Source: Streptomyces orinoci (GTDB lineage Bacteria; Actinomycetota; Actinomycetes; Streptomycetales; Streptomycetaceae). Taken from it: a stretch of DNA of 64,000 nucleotides. Every line of letters starts with the position of its first letter. The first letter of the stretch is position 1. The stretch is taken from assembly GCF_003121295.1 (NCBI RefSeq), contig NZ_PHNC01000008.1, forward strand, positions 248,001 to 312,000. Reading direction: 5' to 3'. Positions 25,470 to 33,140 of this stretch are shown here, piece by piece. The position numbers were made by a program, and so were the translations under genes. Under the pieces are notes generated by a model. That model was not told where the DNA came from. It was given only the letters and a program-made list of their open reading frames with translations, and made no database searches.

Positions 25470-26525
25470 TCAGCCGAACTGCCGCTCGATACGGGCGAGT
25501 TTCTCCTCCAGCGAGTCCAGCCGGCGAATCGGCTGGGTGTCGTCCTCCGCCGTGAGGTCGATGGCCTCGGCCCGCCCTATCGCCCGCGGCGGCCGGCCGC
25601 GCAGCGGGAGTGCCTCCGCCTCGGTTATGGAAGGCTCTGCCGCTGTGGACTGGGCGCCGATCTGGGGCGGTTGCGGGGCCGCGGACACGGCCGCCGCCTC
25701 CACCTGGCGCCCGCCGCGGGCGCGCCCCCACAGGAACCGGTTCTGCCGGTTGTAGGCCTTCAGCCGGGCCCGTTCCAGCTTGCCCGCCTCCCGCCTGCGC
25801 AGCCGGTTCTGCTGCCGCTGGCGCTTGTCCTCGCGTACCTCGTCCACTGCCTCGTCCAGCGTTCGTACACCCTCCAACAGCATCAGTGACCAGGCGCCGA
25901 AGGTCTCGCGCGGGGCGCGCAGCCAGCGGACCATACGGATCTGCGGCAAGGGGCGGGGCACCAGCCCCTGTTCGCGCAGTGCCGCCCGGCGGGTCTGTTT
26001 GAGCGCCCGGTCGAAGAGCACCGCCGCCGACAGCGACATCCCGGCGAAGAACTGTGGGGCGCCCGCATGGGACATCCCCCTTGGCGCGTGCACCCAGTTG
26101 AACCAGGCGGCGGCCCCGGCGAAGGTCCACACCAGCATCCGGGAACCCAGTGCCGCGTCCCCATGGCTGGCCTCGCGCACCGCCAGCACCGAACAGAACA
26201 TGGCCGCCCCGTCCAGGCCGAAGGGCACCAGGTACTCCCAGCCGTCGTCCAGGCCCAGGTTCTGCCGGCCGAAGCCGACCAGGCCATGGAAGGAGAGCGC
26301 GGCGGCCACCGCGGCGCAGCAGAACAGCAGGACATAGGAGGCGCTGCCATAGACCGCTTCCTTGCGGCGCCGGCGTTCCTCGTTGCGTTCCCAGGAGTCC
26401 GTGCCGTCCGACCCGTCCGTGCCGCCGTGCCGGCCGCGTGCGTACACGGTCACCGCCACCACGGCCCCGATGAGGGCAACGGCACTGGGGAATGCCCAAT
26501 TCAGTGGTATGTCGGTCACTCTCAT
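25470..26525 (-). CDS. DUF2637 membrane protein
   Basis: This 351-aa protein has about four membrane segments in its first 190 residues (for example FPSAVALIGAVVAVTVYA, SYVLLFCCAAVAAALSFHGL and SRMLVWTFAGAAAWFNWVHA). A basic coiled region rich in Arg/Gln (REDKRQRQQNRLRRREAGKL) and a C-terminal helix LDSLEEKLARIERQF follow. DUF2637 proteins occur on actinomycete chromosomes and conjugative plasmids (Spd type), with poorly known function. No other conjugation gene is present, so this is probably a chromosomal version. GAGGGA precedes ATG 26525. It is divergent from a GntR gene. Confidence 0.85.
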   Translation of the reverse strand: MRVTDIPLNWAFPSAVALIGAVVAVTVYARGRHGGTDGSDGTDSWERNEERRRRKEAVYGSASYVLLFCCAAVAAALSFHGLVGFGRQNLGLDDGWEYLVPFGLDGAAMFCSVLAVREASHGDAALGSRMLVWTFAGAAAWFNWVHAPRGMSHAGAPQFFAGMSLSAAVLFDRALKQTRRAALREQGLVPRPLPQIRMVRWLRAPRETFGAWSLMLLEGVRTLDEAVDEVREDKRQRQQNRLRRREAGKLERARLKAYNRQNRFLWGRARGGRQVEAAAVSAAPQPPQIGAQSTAAEPSITEAEALPLRGRPPRAIGRAEAIDLTAEDDTQPIRRLDSLEEKLARIERQFG

Positions 26526-26695
26526 CTTGCGTCCCTCGTATCGCGGTACGGACTATCGCGCGCCATCCTGACGGAATCCGCCGGGGCGTCACGGGGTTTC
26601 CCGGTAACTCACCGCCAATGGACGCCAACGACATACGGATAGGTGTGTGTCATTTCGAACAGCCCCTAGCGGCAAGGGAATTGGGTTCTATTCAC

Positions 26696-26713
26696 TCCAC
26701 ACGATCGAGTGGA
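26696..26713. promoter_or_regulatory. 18-bp imperfect palindrome, candidate operator
   Basis: TCCACACGATCGAGTGGA is symmetric except for one position per half. It sits in the divergent gap and could bind the adjacent GntR protein. This is inference only. Confidence 0.35.
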
Positions 26714-26799
26714 TTGACGTCGATTGCCGGACGTGCTCACCGACCGGCGTGCGGCAGGCGGCGAGCGCCGTCGTACCCAGGCACACCACCCAATCAATC

Positions 26800-26818
26800 G
26801 AAGGCAAGCCTTGCCTTA
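26800..26818. promoter_or_regulatory. Candidate iron box (DtxR/IdeR/DmdR type)
   Basis: GAAGGCAAGCCTTGCCTTA contains the perfect palindrome AAGGCAAG-C-CTTGCCTT. It agrees with the consensus TWAGGTWAGSCTWACCTWA at 16 of 19 positions by my count. It lies 17 bases upstream of the -35 of the GntR promoter. Confidence 0.45.
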
Positions 26819-26835
26819 CCCGTCCTTATCCGGCT

Positions 26836-26863
26836 TTGCACTGTCCGAGCCGCCGCCTATGGT
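26836..26863 (+). promoter_or_regulatory. Vegetative-type promoter for the GntR gene
   Basis: TTGCAC (26836-26841) and TATGGT (26858-26863) are separated by 16 bases. The predicted start is about 20 bases before the ATG, leaving just room for AGGAGG. Confidence 0.5.
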
Positions 26864-26889
26864 TCCGATGGACAAACCAGGAGGACCTC

Positions 26890-27606
26890 ATGGAGCAGGG
26901 CAGACCCCCCGCCGGGCGGCAGCATCCCCGCCCCCCGGACGAACACGGCTACGCCCCGGCGTGCACCCAGCCCGCCCGCCGCAGGCCCCAGCGGTACTCG
27001 GTACGCGGCCAGGTGCTGGACGCCCTGCGCAAGGCCCTGGTCAGCGGGGAGCTGATACCGGGTGAGGTGTACTCGGGCCCCGCCCTGGGCGAGCGCTTCG
27101 GGGTCTCGGCCACCCCGGTGCGCGAGGCCATGCAGCAGCTGGTGCTGGAGGGCGCCGTGGAGGCGGTGCCCAACCGGGGCTTCCGGGTCACCGGCCGTAC
27201 CGCCCGCGACCTCGCCGAACTGGCCGAGGTACGGGCGCTGCTGGAGGTGCCCGCCATGCTGCGGCTGGCCCGTACGGTGCCCGCCCCGCACTGGGCCGAA
27301 CTGCGCCCGCTGGCCGAGGCGGCCTGCGAGGTGGCCCGGCGCGGCGACCGGGCCGGATACGCCGAGGCCGACCGGGCCTTCCACCGGGCGCTGCTCCAGC
27401 TGGGCGGAAACCGGCAACTGGTGCTGATCACCGAGGAGTTGCACCGCCGCGCCCAATGGCCCACGGTCAACGGCCCGCTTACCTCACGCACCGCCGACCT
27501 GACCGCCGACGCCGCTCAGCATCTGGCCCTGCTGGACGCACTGGCCGCCCGCGACCTGGCCGCCGTGGAAGACCTGGTGACCGGCCACCTCACCGGCGCC
27601 TGTTAA
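26890..27606 (+). CDS. GntR-family (FadR-type) transcriptional regulator
   Basis: This 238-aa protein has a disordered first 35 residues, a winged helix (about 38-105, GPALGERFGVSATPVREAMQ) and a helical FCD effector domain (about 115-235) with the family's metal-binding pattern (EADRAFHRALLQ and a later HLALLDAL). AGGAGG lies 7 bases before ATG 26890. The regulon is unknown; the divergent DUF2637 gene is the nearest possible target. The 3' end overlaps the convergent TPR-like gene by 17 bases. Confidence 0.9.
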   Translation: MEQGRPPAGRQHPRPPDEHGYAPACTQPARRRPQRYSVRGQVLDALRKALVSGELIPGEVYSGPALGERFGVSATPVREAMQQLVLEGAVEAVPNRGFRVTGRTARDLAELAEVRALLEVPAMLRLARTVPAPHWAELRPLAEAACEVARRGDRAGYAEADRAFHRALLQLGGNRQLVLITEELHRRAQWPTVNGPLTSRTADLTADAAQHLALLDALAARDLAAVEDLVTGHLTGAC

Positions 27607-28417
27607 CAGTTGCCCCTTCTGCCGCGCCCAGCTGCTCCTCCAGCCAGGACGGCACCCCGCCCAGCAGCCGCATCAGCCGCCGGGCCTCCCGGCGCAGCCG
27701 GTCCGCCTCGGCGGGTTCGGCCAGCACTCCGGCCAGCGAGACCAGCGCCGGGGCGATGCCCACCAGATAGCCCAGCTCCTCGCGGAGGCCCAGCGACTGG
27801 GCGTAGCCGTGCCGGGCCTCGGCCAGCCGTCCGTCGTGCTCGGCCAGCGCCGCCAGATGGCGCCAGGTGAAAGAGAGCAGCAGCCGGTGCCCATGGGCGC
27901 TCGCCCCGTCATGGGCGCGCTGGAAGGCCGCCGTGGCGTCCGAGGGGTTGTCCGACAGATGCTGGGCGATCAGCCCGCGCCGGAAGTTCAGCAGTGGACG
28001 TCTGGGTGAGCCCGGGGCCAGCAGCGCCGCCGCCCGGCCCAGCGCCGAGCGGGCCTCGTCGGCCCGGTCGTGCACCCCCAGCAGGGTGGCCGCATAGGCG
28101 AGGTACCCGCGCTCACAGGCGGCGGCCCCGCGGTCCTCGTCCCCGGCCGCCAGCGCCTCCGCGGAGCGCAGCGCGTCCTCCGCCGCCGCCCAGCCCTCCC
28201 CGGTGAACAGGCACCGTTCGATCAGCACCGCCGTCCGCTTGCGTGCCGCCCGCGGGTCCCGGGCCGCCCGCGGCGCCAGCAGCGCCGCCGCGTCCTCCCA
28301 GCAGGCCCGTGAACGCAGCCGCCATACGGCGTGCTCCAGCGGATCGTCCTGCGACTGCGGACCCTTCGGTCCTGGTGGCTCCGGCAACCTCGAATTCCGC
28401 ATGGCGGTGTCCGCCAC
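27590..28417 (-). CDS. TPR-like helical-repeat protein, function unknown
   Basis: GTG 28417 after GGGGAGGG gives 275 aa. The protein is almost wholly alpha-helical, with repeated A/L/R-rich helix pairs like tetratricopeptide repeats (RSALGRAAALLAPGSPRRPL, ATAAFQRAHDGASAHGHRLL, RLAEARHGYAQSLGLREELG). It has no enzyme motif, signal peptide or membrane segment. It may be a protein-protein interaction scaffold. Homologues in Streptomyces are, as far as I know, only annotated as hypothetical or TPR proteins. Confidence 0.75.
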   Translation of the reverse strand: MADTAMRNSRLPEPPGPKGPQSQDDPLEHAVWRLRSRACWEDAAALLAPRAARDPRAARKRTAVLIERCLFTGEGWAAAEDALRSAEALAAGDEDRGAAACERGYLAYAATLLGVHDRADEARSALGRAAALLAPGSPRRPLLNFRRGLIAQHLSDNPSDATAAFQRAHDGASAHGHRLLLSFTWRHLAALAEHDGRLAEARHGYAQSLGLREELGYLVGIAPALVSLAGVLAEPAEADRLRREARRLMRLLGGVPSWLEEQLGAAEGATVNRRR

Positions 28418-28760
28418 AGTGCCCTCCCCAAGCGCGCCGTCGAGCTGGAAGCCTGCTCGCATCTCAACACGAGGACCCGGGCGCGGCCAAGGGTCCGGTG
28501 TGAAGCAATTCACAAACCCCCGGCCCCTTGAAGTGCCCCTGCCACGGCGGGAGTTGCCGACCGTCCGTCACCCGATGAAGTCCCGTGATGGCGGAAGGTT
28601 ACCGAAGCGCGCTCGGAAAACGACTCGAATCCGGCCCGCGTCGCTGGCAGGATGGCCGCGCCCACCGTCACTGCACAGGGAGCCGCTACGGACATGCGCC
28701 AGGCCTTCGAAAACACCCAGCACCCCTGCCGGAACCACGTTTTCGAGGACCCCACTTCGC
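28418..28760. other. Divergent gap upstream of the OtrA-like gene
   Basis: About 343 bases with a possible promoter at 28625-28653 and a 40-codon upstream ORF at 28694-28816. The remaining part next to the TPR-like gene shows no other structure that I can support. Confidence 0.5.
28625..28653 (+). promoter_or_regulatory. Possible promoter of the OtrA-like gene
   Basis: TCGAAT and CAGGAT are separated by 17 bases. The -10 is good and the -35 weak. It would give a leader RNA of about 100 bases containing the upstream ORF. Confidence 0.3.
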
Positions 28761-28816
28761 ATGTCCGCCGTACCCACCCTGAACCTCGGCATCCTGGCGC
28801 ATGTAGACGCCGGTAA
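28694..28816 (+). CDS. 40-residue upstream ORF overlapping the OtrA-like start
   Basis: ATG 28694 lies 12 bases after AGGGAG and the frame ends with TAA at 28814-28816, inside the GTPase gene in another frame. The peptide starts MRQAFENTQH and resembles nothing known to me. Ribosomal-protection genes such as tet(M) are known to have leader-peptide control, so it deserves testing. It may equally be chance. Confidence 0.3.
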   Translation: MRQAFENTQHPCRNHVFEDPTSHVRRTHPEPRHPGACRRR

Positions 28817-30746
28817 GACCAGCCTCACCGAGCGACTGCTCTTCGACACCGGCGCCACCGACCGCCTCGGCAGCGTCGATGAGGGCACCACCCGTACCGA
28901 CACCGGCGAGCTGGAACGCCGCCGCGGCATCACCATCCGCACCGCCGTCGCCCCCTTCACCCTGGACGGTCTGCGGGTCAACCTGATCGACACCCCCGGC
29001 CACAGCGACTTCATCGCCGAGGTGGAGCGCGCCCTGGGAGTGCTGGACGGCGCCGTCCTGGTGCTCTCCGCCGTGGAGGGTGTCCAGGCCCAGACCCGGG
29101 TGCTGCTGAGGACCCTGCGCCGGCTGCGCCTGCCCACCCTGCTGTTCGTCAACAAGACCGACCGCGCCGGGGCGAGCGAGAGCGGCACCCTGGCCGCCGT
29201 GCGCGCCCGGCTCACCCCGCATTTCGCCCCCATGGCCACGGTGCGCGGCATCGGCACGCCTGACGCCCGTACCAGGCCGTTCTCCTTCGAGGACCCCGGA
29301 TTCCGGGAGCGGCTGGCCGAGGTGCTGGCCGAGCATGACGAGCCGCTGCTCGCCGATCTGGTGGAGGACCGCCTCCCGGATGCCGCGCGGCTGCGGCGGC
29401 TGCTGGCCCGTAGCACCGGCCGGGGCCTGGTGCACCCGCTCTACCTGGGCTCGGCCCGCTCCGGAGAGGGCGTGCCCGCCCTGCTGGACGGCATCCGGCA
29501 ATGGCTTCCGGCGCACCGGCCCGCCGGTGGCCGGGCCACCGCCCGGGGCACCGTCTTCGCCGTGGAACGTTCCCCGGGCGGCGAGAAGACCGCCTATCTG
29601 CGGCTGTTCGAGGGCGAGTTGAGCCCCCGGCAGCGGATCACCCTGCACCGCAGGGAGGAGGACGGCAGCCGCGTCGAGCACTCCGCCCGGATCACCGGGC
29701 TGACGGTGATCGGTGCCCCGCCGGGTGCCGCCGCCGCCCAGCGGCTCACCGCCGGGGGCATCGCCCGGCTGCGCGGCCTGCCCAAGGTCCGGGTGGGTGA
29801 CCGGCTGGGCCCGGCCGCCCCTGAGGGCGAGCCGCACTTCGCCCCGCCCGGACTGGAGACGGTGGTACGGCCGGTGCACCCGGGCGACGCGTCCCGGCTG
29901 CACGCCGCCCTGACCGCGCTCGCCGACCAGGACCCGCTGATCGGCACCCGCGCCCTGCCGGACGGGGGCGGCACCGCCCTGCTGCTCTACGGAGAGGTGC
30001 AGAAGGAGATCATCGCCGGCACGCTGGAGGAGGAGTTCGGGCTGCGAGCCGTCTTCGAGGCCAGCAGCATCCTGCACCGGGAGCGGCCCGCCGGTACGGG
30101 GGAGGCCCATGAGGAGATCGACTACCGCCAGGACAGTCATGTCTTCTGGGCCACGGTCGGGCTGCGGGTGACACCCGGCGCGGAGGGCTCGGGCATCGTC
30201 TTCGGCCGGGACACCGAACTCGGCGCGCTGCCGCACGCTTTCGACCGCGCCATCGAGGACACGGTGCGGCGCACTCTGCGCCAGGGGCTTTATGGGTGGC
30301 CGGTTACGGACTGCGTGGTCACCCTGACGCGGTCCGGATACTGCAGTCCGGTGACCACCGCGGCGGATTTCCGTTCGCTGACGCCGCTGGTGGTGATGGC
30401 CGCCCTGGAGCGGGCCGGGACGGTGGTGTACGAGCCGTACCACGGCTTTGAACTCGAGGTGCCGGGCTGGGCGTTGGGGGCGGTGAGCGGGGCCTTGGGG
30501 GCGTCCGGTGCGCAGGTGCGGGATGCGGTGCCCGGCTCCGGCACCTGGACCTTGCGGGGTGTCGTCCCCGCCCGTCAAGTGCCCGTCCTGGAACGCGGGT
30601 TGCCCGGGCTCACCCGGGGTGAGGCGCTGTGGTGGTCGGCGCCGGCCATGGACCGGCCGGTGGGCGGCGTACCGCCGAGGCGTGTCCGGACGGATGGCAA
30701 TCCGCTCAACCGGGCGGAGTATCTGCGGTACTTGGGGAGTGGGTGA
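28761..30746 (+). CDS. OtrA/TetM-like ribosomal protection GTPase (EF-G family)
   Basis: This 661-aa translational GTPase has all the G motifs near the N-terminus: LGILAHVDAGKTSLTERLL (G1), RRRGITI (G2), LIDTPGHSDF (G3) and VNKTDRAG (G4). EF-G domains II to V follow, including LRQGLYGWPVTDCVVTLTRSGY and the C-terminal NPLNRAEYLRYL. This pattern matches Streptomyces OtrA and TetM/O rather than EF-G or LepA. Such proteins expel tetracyclines from the 30S A site. Many producers and non-producers carry an OtrA paralogue, so resistance is plausible but unproven. ATG 28761 follows GAGGA. Confidence 0.88.
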   Translation: MSAVPTLNLGILAHVDAGKTSLTERLLFDTGATDRLGSVDEGTTRTDTGELERRRGITIRTAVAPFTLDGLRVNLIDTPGHSDFIAEVERALGVLDGAVLVLSAVEGVQAQTRVLLRTLRRLRLPTLLFVNKTDRAGASESGTLAAVRARLTPHFAPMATVRGIGTPDARTRPFSFEDPGFRERLAEVLAEHDEPLLADLVEDRLPDAARLRRLLARSTGRGLVHPLYLGSARSGEGVPALLDGIRQWLPAHRPAGGRATARGTVFAVERSPGGEKTAYLRLFEGELSPRQRITLHRREEDGSRVEHSARITGLTVIGAPPGAAAAQRLTAGGIARLRGLPKVRVGDRLGPAAPEGEPHFAPPGLETVVRPVHPGDASRLHAALTALADQDPLIGTRALPDGGGTALLLYGEVQKEIIAGTLEEEFGLRAVFEASSILHRERPAGTGEAHEEIDYRQDSHVFWATVGLRVTPGAEGSGIVFGRDTELGALPHAFDRAIEDTVRRTLRQGLYGWPVTDCVVTLTRSGYCSPVTTAADFRSLTPLVVMAALERAGTVVYEPYHGFELEVPGWALGAVSGALGASGAQVRDAVPGSGTWTLRGVVPARQVPVLERGLPGLTRGEALWWSAPAMDRPVGGVPPRRVRTDGNPLNRAEYLRYLGSG

Positions 30747-30755
30747 GGGTCAGGG

Positions 30756-30830
30756 TGCGGGCGGTTGGTGGCTGGTCGCGCCCAGGCGGCGGAGCCGCAT
30801 GATGCATACGCCCCGCGCCCCCTACGGTTC
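30756..30830 (+). repeat. Dispersed intergenic repeat, copy A (partial)
   Basis: It contains GTGCGGGCGGTTGGTGGCTG, then GGTCGCGCCCAGGCGGCGGA and CCCCGCGCCCC. The same word order occurs at 34384-34527 and, in part, at 43636-43808. Confidence 0.7.
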
Positions 30831-31646
30831 GGGGACCGCCAGGTCGGCGACTACCGCCGCGTGGTCGGAGGGCCAGGTGCCGTCCTCCGGGGCGTCCCCG
30901 GCCCGCCAGGCCGAGCGTACGTGTCCGAGGCCGCCCTCGCCGGGCGGCCCCACATGGATGTAGTCGATCCGCCCGGGCGGGGCGAAGGTGCGGGCCACAT
31001 GGGGGTTGGCCGGATCCCAGGTGGTCCAGGGCGCGCCGGGCTCGGCGTACTCCCAGGCGTCCAGGAGCACTTGGCCGGGTACGGGGGGAGCGGTCCGGTG
31101 GCCGCCCAGCAGCCGTAGTTCGTCGGAGTCCGGCAGCGCGTTGTAGTCGCCGGTGAGCACCGGCGGGAAGGGCGTCCCTTCCCGGTGCCCGGCCACAAAC
31201 CGCGCCAGCGCGCTGACCTGGGCACAGCGCACCGCCGACTCATGGGCGGCCGCGTTGAGATGGGTGGTGAAGAACGGCACGGGGTACGGGCCGCCGCCGG
31301 CGCGTACATACAGCGAGCACCGGCCGTCGTCCCGGCCGCCCTCGGCGGGCAGCCGGAGCACCTGCCGCTCGGTGAGCGGCCGGCGGCTGAGCACGGCCAC
31401 GCCCACCCCGAAGGAGGAGTCGCCCAGCTTCTTGTGCCAGTGGCCGGGCCGGTCGTAGGGGGCCCAGTCCCAGTGCATTCCGAGCTCACCGGCCAGCCAC
31501 CCGGCCAGATTGTGCTCCCCGGCCGCCCATACCTCCTGGAGTCCCACCAGATCGGGCCGCAGCCGGTGCAGCACCCGCAGAATGGCGGTACGCCGCCGCT
31601 CCCAGGGGCCGAACCGCCACCAGACGTTCCAGCTCACCACGCGCAT
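30822..31646 (-). CDS. Endonuclease/exonuclease/phosphatase-fold protein
   Basis: This 274-aa protein has the EEP (DNase I/AP endonuclease/sphingomyelinase) motifs in order: MRVVSWNVWW, DLVGLQEVW (metal-binding Glu), FFTTHLNA, VLTGDYNALPDS and the C-terminal WPSDHAAVVADL with the catalytic Asp-His. No signal peptide is visible, so it is probably cytoplasmic. The substrate (nucleic acid, phospholipid or inositol phosphate) cannot be told. GAGGAAG precedes the ATG. Confidence 0.87.
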   Translation of the reverse strand: MRVVSWNVWWRFGPWERRRTAILRVLHRLRPDLVGLQEVWAAGEHNLAGWLAGELGMHWDWAPYDRPGHWHKKLGDSSFGVGVAVLSRRPLTERQVLRLPAEGGRDDGRCSLYVRAGGGPYPVPFFTTHLNAAAHESAVRCAQVSALARFVAGHREGTPFPPVLTGDYNALPDSDELRLLGGHRTAPPVPGQVLLDAWEYAEPGAPWTTWDPANPHVARTFAPPGRIDYIHVGPPGEGGLGHVRSAWRAGDAPEDGTWPSDHAAVVADLAVPEP

Positions 31647-31762
31647 CAGGGCTTCCTCACTCCCGGGGGCATATGGGGCACCCCAGGAGGATTCCATGGG
31701 CCGCCACCGGAATGCCGGATGCCGGATACTGGTATGCCGGAATGCCCGGTCCGGCCATGCTC

Positions 31763-32238
31763 TCAGCGCCGGGGCGCCGGCACCGGCCAGGGTCCGATGG
31801 CCGGGAGCCCTCCGTGGACGGTGGCCGCGATATCGGCCTCGCGGTAGCGGACCGGGCGCGTCCATTCGTGGTCGGCCAGCCGGGCCCGGAATGCCTCCAG
31901 CCGCTCCGGCTCCCTTGCCAGGGCGGCCCGGTGCTCCTCAGCCGTGCGCCCGGCTCCGGCGGCGAGGATGGCGTCGCTCCCCCAGCTACCGCTGGGAGGT
32001 GCCCCCATGCCGTTCCCCCCGGGTACGGCGGCACCAGCTCGCCGCGCAGCGCGTGTTCGGCGACCCGGAGATACATCCGGGCCGCGTCGGCCAGATGGGC
32101 CGGCACATGCCCGCGGGACCAGCCGGGCAGCGCGGAGGGACGGGCGATGTGGTCGTCGTCCAGGGCGGTGAGGGTGTGCCGGAGCACACGGTGGGCCTCG
32201 GCGACGGCCCCGGTCGGCGGACGCTGCGCGGGCCGCAT
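31763..32238 (-). pseudogene. DinB/maleylpyruvate isomerase-type protein gene, frame broken by a palindromic repeat
   Basis: The N-terminal part (EAHRVLRHTLTALDDDHIAR, PSALPGWSRGHVPAHLADAA, ending ELVPPYPGG) and the C-terminal part (DAILAAGAGRTAEEHRAAL, then VRYREADI) are in different frames. Together they make up a mycothiol-dependent maleylpyruvate isomerase-family protein. The frames change exactly at a 31-bp palindromic element (31977-32007). Removing about 32 bases restores one frame. The family conjugates or isomerises small molecules using mycothiol. The gene is probably inactive. Confidence 0.8.
31977..32007 (-). repeat. Small palindromic (REP-like) element inserted in a gene
   Basis: On the minus strand it reads TGGGGGCACCTCCCAGC, GGTA, GCTGGGGGAG; CCCAGC and GCTGGG form the hairpin. 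It resembles the short GC-rich interspersed repeats common in Streptomyces genomes (from memory). Confidence 0.65.
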
Positions 32239-32272
32239 GACCGCGATGCTGCGCAGCGGCCGCGTCGGAAGC

Positions 32273-32863
32273 TCAGGACAGCCGGCCGTTGTAGTCCGGC
32301 AGCTTGAAGCCCTTCTCGTAGTAGCCGCCCGCGAAGTCGGTGGCCCGGTTGCCGATGTTGGCGGTGATGGTGTAGCCGTCCTCGGTGAGCTCTTCCCGGC
32401 AGCGCTCCTTGCCCTCGTCCTTGCTCTCGCCGTGGTCGCGGGTGCAGATGGCGTCCACCGGGTAGCCCGCGTCGGTCAGTTGCTGCCGGGCGGACGAGGA
32501 GGAGGTGCGGGCGGTGACGAACAGCACCGCCATCCCATGCCGGTGTGCCCACTGGGCCACCGAGAGCACCGGCTTGTTGGCCTGCCCCGGGTGGTAGTAG
32601 GTCTCCAGCGAGGTGTTGTCGATGTCCAGCACAATGGCCGGCTTTCCGGCGTCCTCGCCCTGCTCGGCCCCCGCGCCGATCCGCTTGCTCAGCCAGGGGA
32701 TCGCCGGGGCGATGGCCTTGCGCACATCGCTCTGCCAGGTCTGATAGCTCGGAGCTCCCTGTTCCGGAGCGGCCTGGGCGGTGGCGGCGGTGCTCAGCGA
32801 GGCGGCCGCCAGGGCGGCCAGTACGGCCAGGCGGCGGTACTTCACGGTCTTTGCTGCGGACAT
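32273..32863 (-). CDS. Secreted HAD-superfamily acid phosphatase (class B/IIIB type)
   Basis: This 196-aa protein has a Sec signal peptide (KYRRLAVLAALAAASLSTAA, cleavage probably after TAQA-A). The HAD motif I is IVLDIDNTSLETYYH with the nucleophile Asp, motif II is LFVTARTSS, and motif IV lies near IGNRATDFAGGYY. It should dephosphorylate extracellular organic phosphates. The start is ATG 32863 after GGAGGA; a TTG one codon earlier is also possible. It is divergent from the thrS leader region. Confidence 0.9.
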   Translation of the reverse strand: MSAAKTVKYRRLAVLAALAAASLSTAATAQAAPEQGAPSYQTWQSDVRKAIAPAIPWLSKRIGAGAEQGEDAGKPAIVLDIDNTSLETYYHPGQANKPVLSVAQWAHRHGMAVLFVTARTSSSSARQQLTDAGYPVDAICTRDHGESKDEGKERCREELTEDGYTITANIGNRATDFAGGYYEKGFKLPDYNGRLS

Positions 32864-32987
32864 CAACTCTGATTCCTCCGATGCGCGTTGTGCCGGTGAG
32901 CAAGATGAGCACCGTGGGGGGAAGGGGAGGCAACGGGAAGGTGGGGGAGTTGTGAAGAGAGCATGGCCGCACGGCCCTTGCCTCTGC

Positions 32988-32993
32988 TACGGT
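32988..32993 (+). promoter_or_regulatory. -10 element of the thrS leader
   Basis: TACGGT lies 6 bases before the leader-peptide ATG at 33000. Transcription starting at that A would give a leaderless mRNA, which fits the absence of an SD. No clear -35 is seen. Confidence 0.45.
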
Positions 32994-32999
32994 TCCCGC

Positions 33000-33053
33000 A
33001 TGATCAAGCGTGCCGCCATGACGACGACGCCGGAGAGTGTCCCGGCGCGCTGA
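33000..33053 (+). CDS. Threonine leader peptide
   Basis: The 17-residue ORF reads MIKRAAMTTTPESVPAR. Three consecutive ACG threonine codons (33021-33029) precede a hairpin and then thrS. This is the layout of ribosome-mediated attenuation, in which a lack of charged tRNA-Thr stalls the ribosome and changes the downstream RNA fold. There is no SD; the start is probably leaderless. Confidence 0.75.
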   Translation: MIKRAAMTTTPESVPAR

Positions 33054-33068
33054 TCGATGCCTTTGAGT

Positions 33069-33100
33069 CGAAGCCCCGGGTCGAGTGCCCCGGGGCTTCG
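33069..33100 (+). terminator. Attenuator hairpin upstream of thrS
   Basis: CGAAGCCCCGGG (33069-33080) and CCCGGGGCTTCG (33089-33100) form a perfect 12-bp stem with an 8-base loop. It begins 15 bases after the leader-peptide stop. CCCGG at 33041-33045 could pair with CCGGG at 33076-33080 as a weak alternative. Confidence 0.75.
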
Positions 33101-33140
33101 CCATGTGGTCACTCGCTCCCTTTCCACAGAGGAGACCACC

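Larger units (their letters stand above)
26526..26889. other. 364-base divergent promoter region, DUF2637/GntR
   Basis: No gene. It contains two palindromes (26696-26713 and 26800-26818) and a vegetative-type promoter for the GntR gene, listed separately. The region is less GC-rich than its surroundings. Confidence 0.6.

Noticed and set aside
25470..26525. DUF2637 gene as evidence of an integrated conjugative plasmid
   Set aside because: No tra, rep, integrase or att-site repeat is visible nearby; chromosomal DUF2637/GntR pairs occur in streptomycetes.
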